Shown piece by piece: positions 48,082 through 58,248 of a DNA stretch of 64,000 bases (position 1 is the stretch's first letter; each line of letters opens with the position of its first letter). A program made the position numbers and the translations under genes. A model generated the notes under the pieces. That model was not told the origin of the DNA, searched no databases, and saw only the letters and a program-made list of their open reading frames with translations. Source of the stretch: JANMAT01 sp031359995 (GTDB lineage: Bacteria; Actinomycetota; Acidimicrobiia; Acidimicrobiales; Ilumatobacteraceae); the NCBI GenBank assembly GCA_031359995.1, contig JANMAT010000094.1:1-64000 (forward strand). The letters are read 5' to 3'.

Positions 48082-49611
48082 TCAAACCACGCCGTCCCAC
48101 AGCGCGCGCTCGTCGGCGCCGGGGTCGTCGACGACCGTGGCCGTCAAGTCGAGGAGCATCGTCGGGCGATCGGAGGCGTTCCAACAGGGCCACGCTGGCA
48201 GCCCCGCGTGCTGGGGGTCGCCGGTCTTCGCGAAGGCCACCCACGCGGCGTGGACCTTGTCGGCCAGCGCCTGGGGCGGGTCGCCGGCGATCCCACGGGC
48301 TTGGTCGTTGTCGAGCTGGTCGAACACGAACGGCACCTCGAGGAAGTGACAGGCGCCGAGGGCGCCGTCCATCACGGTCGAACGCCAGGTGAACTGGTAC
48401 ATCCTCGTGTTCGGGTTGTGCACGCACTGTGCGTCAGCAAGGCGAATCGCCGGCAGGCGGAACATGCGGTCGGTCTCCACCGCAGCAGCGAGCTCGTGAG
48501 GTTGGCAGCCCGAGCGGTTCTTCCGGTAGACGTCGAGCACGTCTCTGCCCCGCCGACCCGACGAGGCCATGACGGCGTCGAGGGTGGCCTCGACCAGCGG
48601 CTCGTTGAAGATGTCGCGAAGGTCGACGATGAACACAAGCGCCTCCTCGCTCGTCGTCCCGACGAGCACGTCGACATCGGCGGCGGCGCCGGCCGCGATC
48701 GCGTCGATCGGACGCATCGGCACGATCTCGGTGCCGAAGGTCGGTTGGAACGCCATGGCCGACGCCGCGGCCTCGCCGAAGCGCTCAGGGTCGCGCGTGG
48801 CGGCGAGCTCGTCGCTCAGCTTCACCTGGGCGTCGAGCACCTGCTGCGCGCTCCGCGAGAGGAGATCGTCGAGGTCACCCGGCCTCACGGCCAGCTGGTC
48901 CAGCAGGTGGCCCGCGATCATCGACGCAGTCGGGGCACTGATGCCGTTGTGTCCAGCTCCGCTCTGGGGAACGGCGCGACGGAACAGCGCCCGGGCCTGC
49001 GGGGTGGCAAGCAGGGTGCCGACGCTCATGCCGCCGGCGCTCTCGCCTGCGATCGTCACGTTCGACGGGTCACCGCCGAACGCTGCGATGTTGTCGCGTA
49101 CCCATTCGAGCGCGGCGATCTGATCGAGGATGCCGACGTTGCCGGATTCGGCCAAGCCAGGGAAGTGGCCGGCGAAGTTGCAGAAGCCCTGCACGCCGAG
49201 GCGGTAGTTGATCGTGACGCAGACGACGCCGTCGCGAGCGAACGCCGACCCGTTGTACACGGCGTCGACACCGCTTCCCCCGTAGAACGCACCGCCGTGG
49301 ATCCAGAACAGGACGGGCAGCGCGGCGGCGCCGGGGTCGGGAGTCCAGACGTTGAGGTTGAGGCAGTCGTCACCGGGGGCGCTGACCGGGGTGCCGATCT
49401 GACCGAACAGGCCGGGCATGGCCTGCTGCAGGCAGACCGGGCCGTACGCCGACGCGTCCCGCACACCGCTCCAGGCCGCCGGCGGCACCGGCGGGTGGTA
49501 ACGAAGCCTGCCGACCGGGGGCGCGGCATACGGGACGCCGAGGAACGCGTGGACATCTCGCTGCTGGATGCCACGGACGTCTCCCTGGGCTGTTTTCACG
49601 ACAACGGTCAT
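48082..49611 (-). CDS. Type B carboxylesterase
   Basis: A 509-residue alpha/beta hydrolase. Oxyanion loop HGGAFYGGSG near 107-116, nucleophile Ser191 in GESAGGMS, acidic and His residues in the C-terminal half (an Asp/Glu near 310 and His near 400, in a GACHFLEVPFVF stretch). Conserved CLNLNVWTPD near 84-93. No signal peptide, so it acts in the cytoplasm. ATG 49611 has AGAGGAG 8 nt upstream and follows livF by 18 nt. Together with the serine hydrolase it could cleave esters made by the nearby monooxygenase. Confidence 0.9.
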   Translation of the reverse strand: MTVVVKTAQGDVRGIQQRDVHAFLGVPYAAPPVGRLRYHPPVPPAAWSGVRDASAYGPVCLQQAMPGLFGQIGTPVSAPGDDCLNLNVWTPDPGAAALPVLFWIHGGAFYGGSGVDAVYNGSAFARDGVVCVTINYRLGVQGFCNFAGHFPGLAESGNVGILDQIAALEWVRDNIAAFGGDPSNVTIAGESAGGMSVGTLLATPQARALFRRAVPQSGAGHNGISAPTASMIAGHLLDQLAVRPGDLDDLLSRSAQQVLDAQVKLSDELAATRDPERFGEAAASAMAFQPTFGTEIVPMRPIDAIAAGAAADVDVLVGTTSEEALVFIVDLRDIFNEPLVEATLDAVMASSGRRGRDVLDVYRKNRSGCQPHELAAAVETDRMFRLPAIRLADAQCVHNPNTRMYQFTWRSTVMDGALGACHFLEVPFVFDQLDNDQARGIAGDPPQALADKVHAAWVAFAKTGDPQHAGLPAWPCWNASDRPTMLLDLTATVVDDPGADERALWDGVV

Positions 49612-49629
49612 CTGCAGGCTCCTCTAACT

Positions 49630-50355
49630 TCAGGTCGGGTGCTCCGTCGGCTCGGTTCGCAGCCCGAGGTAGCTGGCTTCGAGCAGTGATCCATCAGCGA
49701 GCTCGGCCGGGGTGCGTTCCATCACGAGCTGGCCGTGGTTGAGGACGTAGCAGCGATCGGCCACGCCGAGGGCAGCGTGCACATGTTGCTCGACGAGGAG
49801 CACGGCCATACCCGTGTCATTGGCGATGCGACGCACGACCGGCAGGAGGCGCTCGACGATGATCGGTGCCAGTCCCAGACTCATCTCGTCGATCATCAAC
49901 GCCCGCGGCTCGGCCAGCAGCGAGCACCCGAGTGCAAGCATCTGCTGCTCCCCACCGGACAGGAGTCCGGCCTTGCGGCCCCGCAAGGGGTCCAGCGCCG
50001 GGAAGTACTCCATGACCTGTTCGACCGTTACCGTGCTCGCCTTGTGACGATGCAAGCGCAGGTTCTCCGCTACCGTCAACTGGAAGAAGAGACCCCGGTC
50101 CTCGGGCACGAGTGCGACCCCGGATCGGGCGACGACGTGCGGGCTCCGCCCACGGACCGACGTACCGAAGATGCGAACGTCGCCCGCGATGATGGGCAGG
50201 ACGGCAGCAATGGTCCACAGCGTGGTGCTCTTGCCAGCTCCGTTCGGCCCGAGCAGGGCGACGACCTCGCCTTCATCGACGTGCATGTCGAGGCCGCGAA
50301 CGGCGGGTACGCCGTTGTAGCCGGCGACCAGGCCCTCGAGGGCGATCGCGGTCAT
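49630..50355 (-). CDS. Branched-chain-type ABC transporter ATPase (LivF-like)
   Basis: A 241-residue ATP-binding subunit. Walker [10 protein letters not shown] near 36-44, signature [13 protein letters not shown] near 133-145, Walker [14 protein letters not shown] near 153-165 and the H-loop LLVEQHVH near 187-194. LivF ends soon after, as here. ATG 50355 overlaps the stop of the giant LivH-M-G gene (ATGA), so the two ATPase domains are made together. The annotated solute class (branched amino acids, but also amides or aromatic acids in relatives) cannot be set from the ATPase. Confidence 0.92.
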   Translation of the reverse strand: MTAIALEGLVAGYNGVPAVRGLDMHVDEGEVVALLGPNGAGKSTTLWTIAAVLPIIAGDVRIFGTSVRGRSPHVVARSGVALVPEDRGLFFQLTVAENLRLHRHKASTVTVEQVMEYFPALDPLRGRKAGLLSGGEQQMLALGCSLLAEPRALMIDEMSLGLAPIIVERLLPVVRRIANDTGMAVLLVEQHVHAALGVADRCYVLNHGQLVMERTPAELADGSLLEASYLGLRTEPTEHPT

Positions 50356-53186
50356 GCTGGCAGCCCCGGTGCTTCCGCATCGCCGGCGATGGTGAGGGTG
50401 AGGGGACCAGCCGACTGGCCGAGGTACGCCTCGATCACCCGCGAGTCGCCCCGCACGTCTTCGGGGGCACCCTGGGCGATGAGCTGCCCGAACTCGAGCA
50501 CGTAGAGATGGTCGCAGACGTCGAGTACGAGACCCATGTCGTGATCGACCAGGAGCACCGAGATGCCCTGGTCGACGATGTCCTTCAGCCGTTCGCCCAG
50601 CGCCCGACTCTCGCCTGTGTCTAGGCCGGCTGCGGGCTCGTCGAGCAGCACGACGGACGGCCGCGTCGCAAGGGCTCTCGCCACGCCGAGCAGCTTCTGC
50701 TGACCGAGCGGAAGAGCCGTGGGCTTCTCATCGGCGTGGGCCCGCAGGCCGACGAGGTCCAGCGCCCAATCGACGTCATCCGAGTCGACGTCCCGCCCGG
50801 GTCGAAAGACGTCGCGCCCGAGCATGCGCAGGCCGGCGCGGTCGGCCCCGACACGCAGGTTGTCCCTGACGGTCAGGTCGTTGAACAGCTCGACGGCCTG
50901 CCAGGTACGGGCTAGGCCGAGCCGGGCGCGGCGGTGGGGCGCGAGCTGCTCCAGTCGCTGATCTCCGATGCTGATGGTGCCCCCATGGGTCGCGAATCCC
51001 GTCAGGGCATCGATGCAGGTCGTCTTGCCCGCGCCGTTCGGCCCGATGAGACCGACGATCTGTCCCGGGGGCACGTCCAACGACACGCGATCGAGGGCGA
51101 CGAGCCCGCCATAGGAGACAGACAGGTCACGAGTCACCAGGACCCCCGCCGAAGCGGCGAGACGAGCCGCGGGAGCCGGTACGCGCCCGGCACGAGCGGC
51201 CGGCGCCGGTGCCGACTCACCCGCAGCCGATGGAGTAGACCCTCTACGACGGGCGCGCATGGTCGTCATGCTCTGGCGTACTGCCCCCGCGATGCCGACA
51301 GGGTTGAAGATCGCCGTGAGGATCAGGCTGATGCCGCTGAGCAGCAGGTAAGCATTGCCGATGTTCGAGAACAGTCGATTGAAGATGACGTAGCTGATGC
51401 CAAGGGGCGCGAAGGTCCCAGCTACGAGCGCGCCCGGGATGCTCGTGATCCCCCCGAGATAGGCAAACGCGAGGAAGCTGACCCCCACGAGCACCGTGAA
51501 GGAATCGGCCGACAGCTGGCCCCGACTGTAACCGATGAGCGTGCCACCCAGTCCGGCCAGCGCTGATGCGATCGCGAAGCCGGAGAGCTTGGCCGCTTGC
51601 ACGTCGATGCCGAGCGAGGCCGCCGCCCGCTCGTTCGAGCGAACTGCCAGGAAGCGACGACCCGTCGCACCGCGGGCCAGGTTGCCCACGGCCACCGCGA
51701 CCGAGGTCAGCAACACGAGCACCATGACCCCGAAGGGAAGGCGGGCGATGTTGCTTCCGCTGCGCACCCCGAGGTCGATGCCGAACACCTTGGGGTCCGG
51801 GATGAGGTTGCCGGCCAGCTTGGTCACGTTCGGGTTGCGGAAGACGAAGCGCTCGAGTGCCACCGCCAGCGCCATGGTGACGACGGCGAGCTGCGCACCG
51901 CGGATGCGGAGCGCCGGCAGTCCGGCGACGATCCCGAGCAGGGTGGCCAGCACGACGGCGATCACGAGCGAGAAGGGAAATGCGATGTGGGCATCGGTGG
52001 CCAGCTTCGACACCGCGAAACCCGCTGATCCGGCAAAGGCGGCCTGAGCGAGCGAGATCTGGCCGATCAGCCCCGTCAGCACCACGAGCGAGAGCGCGAT
52101 GATCGCCACGATCATGCTCGTGATGATCCCGAACCGAAAGCTGCCTTTCGTGACCACGAGGAGGACGAACCCCGCCATCGCCGCGACCGCGACCGCGCCG
52201 GGCCGATTCCGAGGGATCACCACCTCGGGCAGCGGGTCGGACTCGACCGCGCCGCGACTCGGGAGCGAGCGCCCGGCAATGAACAGCGCGGCGACCACGA
52301 CCAGGAACGGCACGGCGTCACCGAAGCCGGTCTTGGCCCAGGCCGGCCACCAGCTGCGTGTACCGAGGAACGTGACCTCGGACTGGATCGCGCCGAGCAC
52401 CAGTCCCGCAGCGATGACCACACCGATGTAGGTGAGGCGACCGACGAGCGCGCAGGCCAGCGCGGGAACGACCACCAACGTGAACCCGATCGGGTTGAGC
52501 CCGTTGGCGGGCGACGCCAGGATGAAGACGAGCGCGACGACCATCGAGGAGATCACCCACGTCGTGCCCGCGAGGAACTGCGGTGAGAACCGGGCGAGCG
52601 ACGCGGCCCGCTCGTTCTCGGCCGCGGCGCGCGTCGCGAGACCCGAGCGGGTGTATCGGAAGTAGGCCCAGAGTGCGAGGCCGACGACCGCCGTGACAAC
52701 CGCGAGCCAGATACGGTCCTGAGGCACCTCCACCGTGCCCACCCGGAAGGTCCGGTTGGGCAGGATCGGCTCGACGCGGCGCGCCGTCGTCTTGAAGTGC
52801 ATCACGACCAGTGCCTGCAGCGTGATCATCAGTCCGACGGAAGCAACCACCTTGGCCAGAGCGGGTGCCCGCCTCAGTGGGCGGAACACCAACAGGTGGG
52901 CGATCAGGCCGATGAGCGCCGCTGACGCCAGCGCAAGCAGCAGCGCCGGCACGAACCCGACCGTCTTGCCGAGGTGCACCTTGTGCGGGATGGCGAACAC
53001 GGGGAACGTCAGATCGCCGGCGCGGCGGAGCTCGTCGTAGACGTACGCGCTCCACATGCCCATGGCACCGGCGGCGAAGTTGATGATGCCGGTGCCCTTG
53101 TAGGTGACGACGAGACCGGTCCCGAGTGCGGCGTAGATCGCGCCGGCGCCGAGACCGATGAGCGCGAACAGGACGTACTGGCTCAT
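50352..53186 (-). CDS. Fused LivH-LivM-LivG ABC transporter protein
   Basis: A single 944-residue protein carrying three subunits normally encoded separately. Residues 1-300: a LivH-type permease ([40 protein letters not shown]). About 330-630: a LivM-type permease ([41 protein letters not shown]). A Pro/Ala/Arg linker follows at about 640-680. The LivG ATPase begins near 684, with Walker [10 protein letters not shown] near 709-717, signature [15 protein letters not shown] near 825-840, Walker [13 protein letters not shown] near 845-856, and the LivG-type C-terminus. No frameshift is needed. Sequence is open throughout with coherent codon use. It is downstream of the binding-protein gene and coupled to livF. 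Confidence 0.9.
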   Translation of the reverse strand: MSQYVLFALIGLGAGAIYAALGTGLVVTYKGTGIINFAAGAMGMWSAYVYDELRRAGDLTFPVFAIPHKVHLGKTVGFVPALLLALASAALIGLIAHLLVFRPLRRAPALAKVVASVGLMITLQALVVMHFKTTARRVEPILPNRTFRVGTVEVPQDRIWLAVVTAVVGLALWAYFRYTRSGLATRAAAENERAASLARFSPQFLAGTTWVISSMVVALVFILASPANGLNPIGFTLVVVPALACALVGRLTYIGVVIAAGLVLGAIQSEVTFLGTRSWWPAWAKTGFGDAVPFLVVVAALFIAGRSLPSRGAVESDPLPEVVIPRNRPGAVAVAAMAGFVLLVVTKGSFRFGIITSMIVAIIALSLVVLTGLIGQISLAQAAFAGSAGFAVSKLATDAHIAFPFSLVIAVVLATLLGIVAGLPALRIRGAQLAVVTMALAVALERFVFRNPNVTKLAGNLIPDPKVFGIDLGVRSGSNIARLPFGVMVLVLLTSVAVAVGNLARGATGRRFLAVRSNERAAASLGIDVQAAKLSGFAIASALAGLGGTLIGYSRGQLSADSFTVLVGVSFLAFAYLGGITSIPGALVAGTFAPLGISYVIFNRLFSNIGNAYLLLSGISLILTAIFNPVGIAGAVRQSMTTMRARRRGSTPSAAGESAPAPAARAGRVPAPAARLAASAGVLVTRDLSVSYGGLVALDRVSLDVPPGQIVGLIGPNGAGKTTCIDALTGFATHGGTISIGDQRLEQLAPHRRARLGLARTWQAVELFNDLTVRDNLRVGADRAGLRMLGRDVFRPGRDVDSDDVDWALDLVGLRAHADEKPTALPLGQQKLLGVARALATRPSVVLLDEPAAGLDTGESRALGERLKDIVDQGISVLLVDHDMGLVLDVCDHLYVLEFGQLIAQGAPEDVRGDSRVIEAYLGQSAGPLTLTIAGDAEAPGLPA

Positions 53187-53228
53187 CGACTCGTGCTCAG
53201 TCCGTGCAGCGTCCCTCGCACCGAGTGC

Positions 53229-54572
53229 TCAGCTCACGAGGCTGAGGTAGTTCTGCGGATCCTTGTAGGCCGGCTCGCGCACTGGCCCGCTCGGACCGGC
53301 AACCACCTTCCACACGAGGATGTCGGCCCGGCAGTGCGACTTCTCGGATGTCCACGGGTGGTCGGCGCAGTGGAGGTTGGGCCCGAGATGACCGGGGATG
53401 TCCTTGGCCGCGGCGAACGCGGCTTTGACCGACTCCGGGGTGATCGGCCCCTTGATCGTCTCAAGGATGCTCTTGAGCTCGAAGAACGCCGAGTACGGCG
53501 CCAGCGCGAAGCCGGTCGTGTACTTCTCCTGTCCGGCTGCCTTCATGTTGGCGACGTACAGGTCGAGGTTCTTCTGGATCTTGGGCGGCGCAGTGGCTTT
53601 CGCCTCAGGCAAGTAGACGTCGCCGGACGTGTACGTACCGACGGACTTATCCCCCAGCACCTGCATGTAGACCGAGCACGAGCCGGCGAACACGGGACCC
53701 TTGTAGCCCAGAGCGCTCGTCGCCGTGACGAGGCCGATGCAGCCGGGCTCGGTGAGCTGGCCCCAGATGGCATCGGGGGCGGAGGCGATGGCGGTGGTCA
53801 CGGCTGCGTTCCAGTCGGGGTTGGCCGGGTCCACCGTGATGGCCGTGATCTTCATGCCGAGCTTGCCCTCACCGATCGGCTTGATGACCGTCTTGATGAA
53901 GTCCTGGCCCGACGGCGTGTCCTCGAGCAGAACGGCGATCTTGTTCAACTTCAGATCCTGGAAGGTCTTCAGCGGAGCGAGGGTGAATGCCGAGCCCGCA
54001 GCATGGAGGATGAAGGAGTTGGGATCGTTGCGTTGTGCCGTTCCCCACGAGTTCGACGAGACGAACGGGATGCCCGCCTTCGTCAAGATCGGCAGCTGCG
54101 CGTCGGATGCGACATCGATGCCCGTGTAGGCGATGGTGACCTTCTGCTCGACGAACCTGTTGGCGCAGTTGATCGAGCCCTCGGGCGACGCGTCGGCGAG
54201 ACACCCCACCAGATCGATCTTGGCGCCGTTCACACCACCGTTCTTGTTGATGTAGTCGACGGCGACCTCGCCGCCGATGCGGAACTCGGGCAGGGAGAAC
54301 ACGCCACCCTCGTTGTTGGCGTAGCCGATCTTGATCGTCTCACCGGTCCGAGACGTGGGCGCCGCAGCCGTCGTGGCTCCCGCCCCGGCAGCCGTCGTCG
54401 CCGCGGCTGCGGGTGGGGCGGTCGTGGCCGCGGACCCCGTCGTGGTCACCGCTCCGGCACCCGCCGTGGTCGCGGTCGTGCTGCCGTCGCTCTTGCTGCT
54501 CCCGCACGCGCTCGCCGATAGGACGAGCGCGGCAAGCACGCTCACTCGCGCGAACGCTCGATGTGGTCTCAC
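53229..54572 (-). CDS. Substrate-binding lipoprotein of the Liv-type transporter
   Basis: A 447-residue periplasmic-binding-type protein. Signal peptide with lipobox SASAC (lipid Cys near 23), a Thr/Ala-rich spacer to about 78, then a type I binding fold: IKIGYANNEGGVFSLPEFRIGGEVAVDYINKNGGVNGAKIDLV near 81-124 and later lobes with TYTSGDVYLPEA. Extra cysteines (Cys near 125, 137, 268, 284, 404 and 416) suggest disulfides. GTG 54572 has AGGGGG 5-6 nt upstream. First gene of the operon, 43 nt before the fused permease; ligand unknown. Confidence 0.9.
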   Translation of the reverse strand: MRPHRAFARVSVLAALVLSASACGSSKSDGSTTATTAGAGAVTTTGSAATTAPPAAAATTAAGAGATTAAAPTSRTGETIKIGYANNEGGVFSLPEFRIGGEVAVDYINKNGGVNGAKIDLVGCLADASPEGSINCANRFVEQKVTIAYTGIDVASDAQLPILTKAGIPFVSSNSWGTAQRNDPNSFILHAAGSAFTLAPLKTFQDLKLNKIAVLLEDTPSGQDFIKTVIKPIGEGKLGMKITAITVDPANPDWNAAVTTAIASAPDAIWGQLTEPGCIGLVTATSALGYKGPVFAGSCSVYMQVLGDKSVGTYTSGDVYLPEAKATAPPKIQKNLDLYVANMKAAGQEKYTTGFALAPYSAFFELKSILETIKGPITPESVKAAFAAAKDIPGHLGPNLHCADHPWTSEKSHCRADILVWKVVAGPSGPVREPAYKDPQNYLSLVS

Positions 54573-54693
54573 GTTGTCCCCCTGACTTGGTGCCACCCAT
54601 CGCGGGCGTGCACACACGTATCTGATGCGACCCCGACCGTGCGGCCTGCGCAACGGGCGCCAGCAGTCGAAACCGACCTATTCCCCGATGGGA

Positions 54694-54722
54694 ACGGTAC
54701 CCGCCGACCATGATCGACGCAA
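54694..54722 (-). promoter_or_regulatory. Promoter of the Liv-type operon
   Basis: TTGCGT (54722-54717), a 17-bp spacer and TACCGT (54699-54694) on the minus strand form the best two-box promoter in the window. Transcription would start near 54687, giving a leader of about 115 nt. The rest of 54573-54817 holds no ORF that I accept. Confidence 0.55.
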
Positions 54723-54817
54723 CCGATCGGACTTCGTCCTGCCGTCGGCTCGCTCGGCGAACTCGTGCCGCCACAACCTGGTGATCGGACGGCTCAACGT
54801 GCTGCGGTGCACCTCGC

Positions 54818-56581
54818 CTACGGGCCGGTGGGAGGCGGACGGACGTCCCACAGCCACACGTCCTCGACGCGCTGGCCCGGGCCGAGCAGCGAGATGATCA
54901 GGTTCAGCAGGTCGTCGTGGTGGGCCTGGCGGTCGTAGAGCACGACCGCGTCCGCGTGCCACACGCGCAGGTCGTCCAGCGCGGCGGCCCGGTCGACGTC
55001 GGTGACGCTGACCACCTCGTTGCGGTAGCCGACCTTGGCCAGCATCTGCGCGAACGGCCGGTCGCTCACCGGCCACTTGCCGATGCGGTCGGGCCCCTCG
55101 GGGCCCAGGAAGTAGCCACCCGGCATGCGGTAGGCCATGAGGGCGTCGCTCTGCCACGCCATCGGGTCGATGTGCTCGGGCTCGGCCAGCGGGGCGAACA
55201 CGAGGCTGCGCCCCGAGCCCACGTAGCGCTTCCACGTGCCCCCGCTGACGAAGGTGGGCACCGGCGTGCGGCTGAGCACGGGGATCGGTGTGGGCACGAT
55301 GGGCACGAGCGCCACCACCAACCCGACCACCATGGACACCGGCCAGAGCGCGTCGGCGCGGGGCACCGCACGGCGCAGGCGCAGAGCGCGGTCGATGCCG
55401 ACCGCGAGCACGAAACCGATCATCGGCACGGCGACGAGACCGAGGCGGCTGGCCAGCAGGCTGTCGAACAGCGGCAGGTGCTGCAGCACGCGCCACGGCG
55501 TGGGGATGCCCGTCTCGTGGCGGTGCACGGTGATGACCTCGCCCATGGAGCACCACACGATGAAGGCCGCGGCCAGCCCCACGGCACGCACCATGCGGTC
55601 GCGCCACTGCACGGCCACGACGACCGCGACGGCGAGCACCACGAGCCAGCCGTAGTTGACGTTCTGCTCGGCGATGTTCCACGCGTAGCGCAGCGCCTTG
55701 GTGCGGTCGCCGGCCAACGTGTCGGCCGACGGTGTGACGATCTTGGTGAGGTCGTTGCCCGCCCACGACGCGATCGAGATGGCCCGGTAGCTGTAGGGCC
55801 CGCCGAACTGGACGGCCATGGGGTACACCAGCAACGCGAGCGCCACCGCGGCGGCCACGGTGAGCCCCTCGGCCAGCACGCGCCAGCGGGCCCGCACCGA
55901 AGGCTCGAACCAGGCGTACAGACCGACGACCACGCCCATGCCGATGGCGGTGTGGAACAGCACCTCGGGCGCGATGAAGTACTGGCCCACGATGAGCAGG
56001 CCGAGCACGGCACCGTCGCGACCCCGCCGGGCGCTGTGGGCCAAGCGCAGCGACCGCCACACGATGACCGGCACCAACGGCTGGGAGATCATGTTGGTGT
56101 GGCCGGTGGCCTGCGACACCAGACCCGGCGCGAAGCCACAGAAGAGCCCACCGATCCAGGCGGCGAACGGCGAGGCCACGACCTTGCGCCACAGCCAGTA
56201 CCAGGCCGCGGCGGTGGCGGCCAGGCACAGCACCTCGACCCCGGCGAAGGTGACGGGTGCGCCGAAGGCCAGCGTGACCGGCGAGAAGATCGCGCCCCAC
56301 GCCAGCATCGAGGTGTTGGCCAGCAGGTTCACGCCACCGGGCACGTTCATGGCATGGGTGACGAACGGGTTCGACCCGTGCACGATGGCGTGGGCGGTGT
56401 GGGCGTACATCCACTCGAACACCGCCTGGTCCTTCTCACCACCCGACACCCGACGGTGCTGCATGTCCTGCAGCAGGTTGTGCAGCACGTAGATCGCGGT
56501 CGCCAGGTACGAGCCGATCACCAGCGCATGGACGGCGAGAGGCGACCGCTCCGGCGAAGCGCGAAGCGCGGCGTCAGGCAA
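54818..56581 (-). CDS. Polytopic membrane protein of unknown function
   Basis: A 587-residue protein with about eleven hydrophobic segments between residues 18 and 440 and a C-terminal hydrophilic part (about 450-587). The long first outside loop (about 40-80, GEKDQAVFEWMYAHTAHAIVHGSNPFVTHAMNVPGG) has the acidic residues typical of GT-C/PMT-like membrane glycosyltransferases, but no family is certain. The start is TTG 56581, overlapping the end of the deacetylase gene by 8 nt; no Shine-Dalgarno is seen, so coupled translation is likely. Its build resembles 41220-42797. Confidence 0.72.
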   Translation of the reverse strand: MPDAALRASPERSPLAVHALVIGSYLATAIYVLHNLLQDMQHRRVSGGEKDQAVFEWMYAHTAHAIVHGSNPFVTHAMNVPGGVNLLANTSMLAWGAIFSPVTLAFGAPVTFAGVEVLCLAATAAAWYWLWRKVVASPFAAWIGGLFCGFAPGLVSQATGHTNMISQPLVPVIVWRSLRLAHSARRGRDGAVLGLLIVGQYFIAPEVLFHTAIGMGVVVGLYAWFEPSVRARWRVLAEGLTVAAAVALALLVYPMAVQFGGPYSYRAISIASWAGNDLTKIVTPSADTLAGDRTKALRYAWNIAEQNVNYGWLVVLAVAVVVAVQWRDRMVRAVGLAAAFIVWCSMGEVITVHRHETGIPTPWRVLQHLPLFDSLLASRLGLVAVPMIGFVLAVGIDRALRLRRAVPRADALWPVSMVVGLVVALVPIVPTPIPVLSRTPVPTFVSGGTWKRYVGSGRSLVFAPLAEPEHIDPMAWQSDALMAYRMPGGYFLGPEGPDRIGKWPVSDRPFAQMLAKVGYRNEVVSVTDVDRAAALDDLRVWHADAVVLYDRQAHHDDLLNLIISLLGPGQRVEDVWLWDVRPPPTGP

Positions 56582-57458
56582 GGAGCTGGCCGACCGTGAC
56601 CGGTGCGAGACCCTTGGCCGCCAGCATGTCGAGCAGGCCCGGCAGGGCGGCGAGGGTGTCGGTGTGGCCGAAGTGCACGCTGATGATGGAGCCCGGCTGC
56701 ACCGTGGCCTTCACGTTGGCCACGACCGCGGCGGCCCCCGGATCCTGGAAGTCGAGCGAGTCGACGTCGTAGCCGACGCTGGTGCGGTAGCCCGCCTTGC
56801 CCGCCTCCTCCAAGATCAGCTTCGTGGGCACCTGGATGCCCGACGGCCGGAACCACGGGCTGATCGACCCGGTGAGGGAGCTGAGCACCTCGGCGCAGCG
56901 GGTGATCTCGCTGGTGATGGTGGCCCGCCCCAACGGACCCATCGTCGGGTGCGACCAGGTGTGGTTGGCCACCTCGTGGCCCTCGTCGAGCATGCGGGCC
57001 ACGAGGCGCGGGTTCTGCTCCATCCAGCTGCCGACGCCGAACACCGTGGCGTGCACACCCCGCTGCTTCATGGCGTCGAGCATGCGGGTGGCCAGACCGA
57101 CGTCGCCGTTGGCGTGATAGGTGAGCGCCACCTTCGGCACCGAGCGCGGGCCGTTGGGCACGAACGCCGCCGGACCGCCGGCGGCGGCCGTGGTCGCCGT
57201 GGTGGCCACCTCGGTCGGCGGCAACGTGGCCGATGTGGTTGACGTGGTGGTCCCCGCAGCGGCGGTCCCCGTGGCGGCTCCCGGTGCGGCGGCCCCCGGC
57301 ACGCCGGTCGTCGCCGGTTCGGACCCCGCGGTCGCGGGGGTGGCGTCGGTCGACGCGGCGTCGCCGGTGTTCGGGTTGGGGCTGCAGGCGGCCAGGGCGC
57401 CCGCCGCGGCGATGCCCAGGAAGGTGCGCCGGGCCAGGCGCCGTTCGTGCTCGGTCAC
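56574..57458 (-). CDS. Polysaccharide deacetylase-like lipoprotein
   Basis: A 294-residue exported protein. The N-terminus RRLARRTFLGIAAAGALAAC combines a Tat-type RR motif with a lipobox. A Thr/Ala linker to about 95 precedes a NodB-type domain: VALTYHANGD near 106-115, EVANHTWSHP near 148-157 (motif 2, His-x3-His), WFRPSG near 190-195, and SVHFGHTDTLAALP late. Motif 1 normally holds the catalytic Asp pair (TFDDG); here it reads TYHANGD, so the catalytic base may be the later Asp or activity may be changed. Divergent from a SufR-like regulator, coupled to the membrane protein behind it. Confidence 0.82.
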   Translation of the reverse strand: MTEHERRLARRTFLGIAAAGALAACSPNPNTGDAASTDATPATAGSEPATTGVPGAAAPGAATGTAAAGTTTSTTSATLPPTEVATTATTAAAGGPAAFVPNGPRSVPKVALTYHANGDVGLATRMLDAMKQRGVHATVFGVGSWMEQNPRLVARMLDEGHEVANHTWSHPTMGPLGRATITSEITRCAEVLSSLTGSISPWFRPSGIQVPTKLILEEAGKAGYRTSVGYDVDSLDFQDPGAAAVVANVKATVQPGSIISVHFGHTDTLAALPGLLDMLAAKGLAPVTVGQLLA

Positions 57459-57557
57459 CGTGCCAGTCAAGCACCCCGACGCTCGTCGGGACCGTGCGCG
57501 GTCCGCGACCGGCCGACCGAGCGGCATTTCGTCAAGAGGATCGTTCGGATATTCAGC

Positions 57558-57563
57558 TACCCT
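57558..57563 (+). promoter_or_regulatory. -10 element of the SufR-like regulator gene
   Basis: TACCCT, 7 nt before ATG 57571; leaderless spacing. Confidence 0.5.
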
Positions 57564-57570
57564 GATCGGG

Positions 57571-58248
57571 ATGACGGATGTCAGCGACGCCCGGCGGGAG
57601 CTGAGCGACGGCAAGCGACGCATCATCGAACAGCTCAAGCGCGTCGATGGCGCCACCGCGCCCGCGCTGGCCGAACACTTCGGGCTCACCGACACCGCGG
57701 TGCGCCAGCACCTCGAGGCGCTCGAGCTGGCCGGTCTCGTCGATCGGATCGCCACCGCGCCCGCCGGCCGGGGCCGACCGCCGGTCACGTGGCGGCTCAC
57801 CGCGCTGGCCGGCGAGCTGTTCCCCGACCGCCACGCGGACCTCACCGTCGAGGTCTTGAACGCGGTGCGCCAACGCCTGGGCGACGACGCCCTCGACGCC
57901 GTGCTGGCCACCCGCGGCGCCCATCAGGTGGCCACCTACAAGGCGCTCGTCGGCCCGGCCAGCGAGGGCCTACCGGTGCGGGTGCGCCGGCTGGCCGACC
58001 AGCGCACGGCCGAGGGGTACCTGGCCGACGTGCGGCCAGACGGCGACGCCCTGGTGCTCGTGGAGCACCACTGCCCCATCGCCGGCGCCGCCCGCAGCTG
58101 CGGCAACCTGTGCGCCAGCGAGCTCGACACGTTCCGCACCGTGCTGGGTCGCGACGCGCGCGTCGAGCGCACTCAGCACCTGTTGAACGGTGACGCCCGC
58201 TGCGCCTACCGCATCACCGCGGCGCGCGGCGGCGCTACGTCGGCGTGA
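57571..58248 (+). CDS. SufR/ArsR-type regulator with a C-terminal cysteine cluster
   Basis: A 225-residue DNA-binding protein. A winged helix at about 12-75 (IEQLKRVDGATAPALAEHFGLTDTAVRQHLEALELAGLV, then GRGRPPVTWRLT) is followed by a regulatory domain with a cysteine cluster, HCPIAGAARSCGNLCASE near 171-188, and a late Cys in GDARCAY near 210-216. The layout matches SufR-like repressors that hold an Fe-S cluster. No suf genes follow in this window: a class II aldolase converges with it, overlapping by 14 nt. It may control the divergent deacetylase operon or distant genes. Confidence 0.85.
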   Translation: MTDVSDARRELSDGKRRIIEQLKRVDGATAPALAEHFGLTDTAVRQHLEALELAGLVDRIATAPAGRGRPPVTWRLTALAGELFPDRHADLTVEVLNAVRQRLGDDALDAVLATRGAHQVATYKALVGPASEGLPVRVRRLADQRTAEGYLADVRPDGDALVLVEHHCPIAGAARSCGNLCASELDTFRTVLGRDARVERTQHLLNGDARCAYRITAARGGATSA

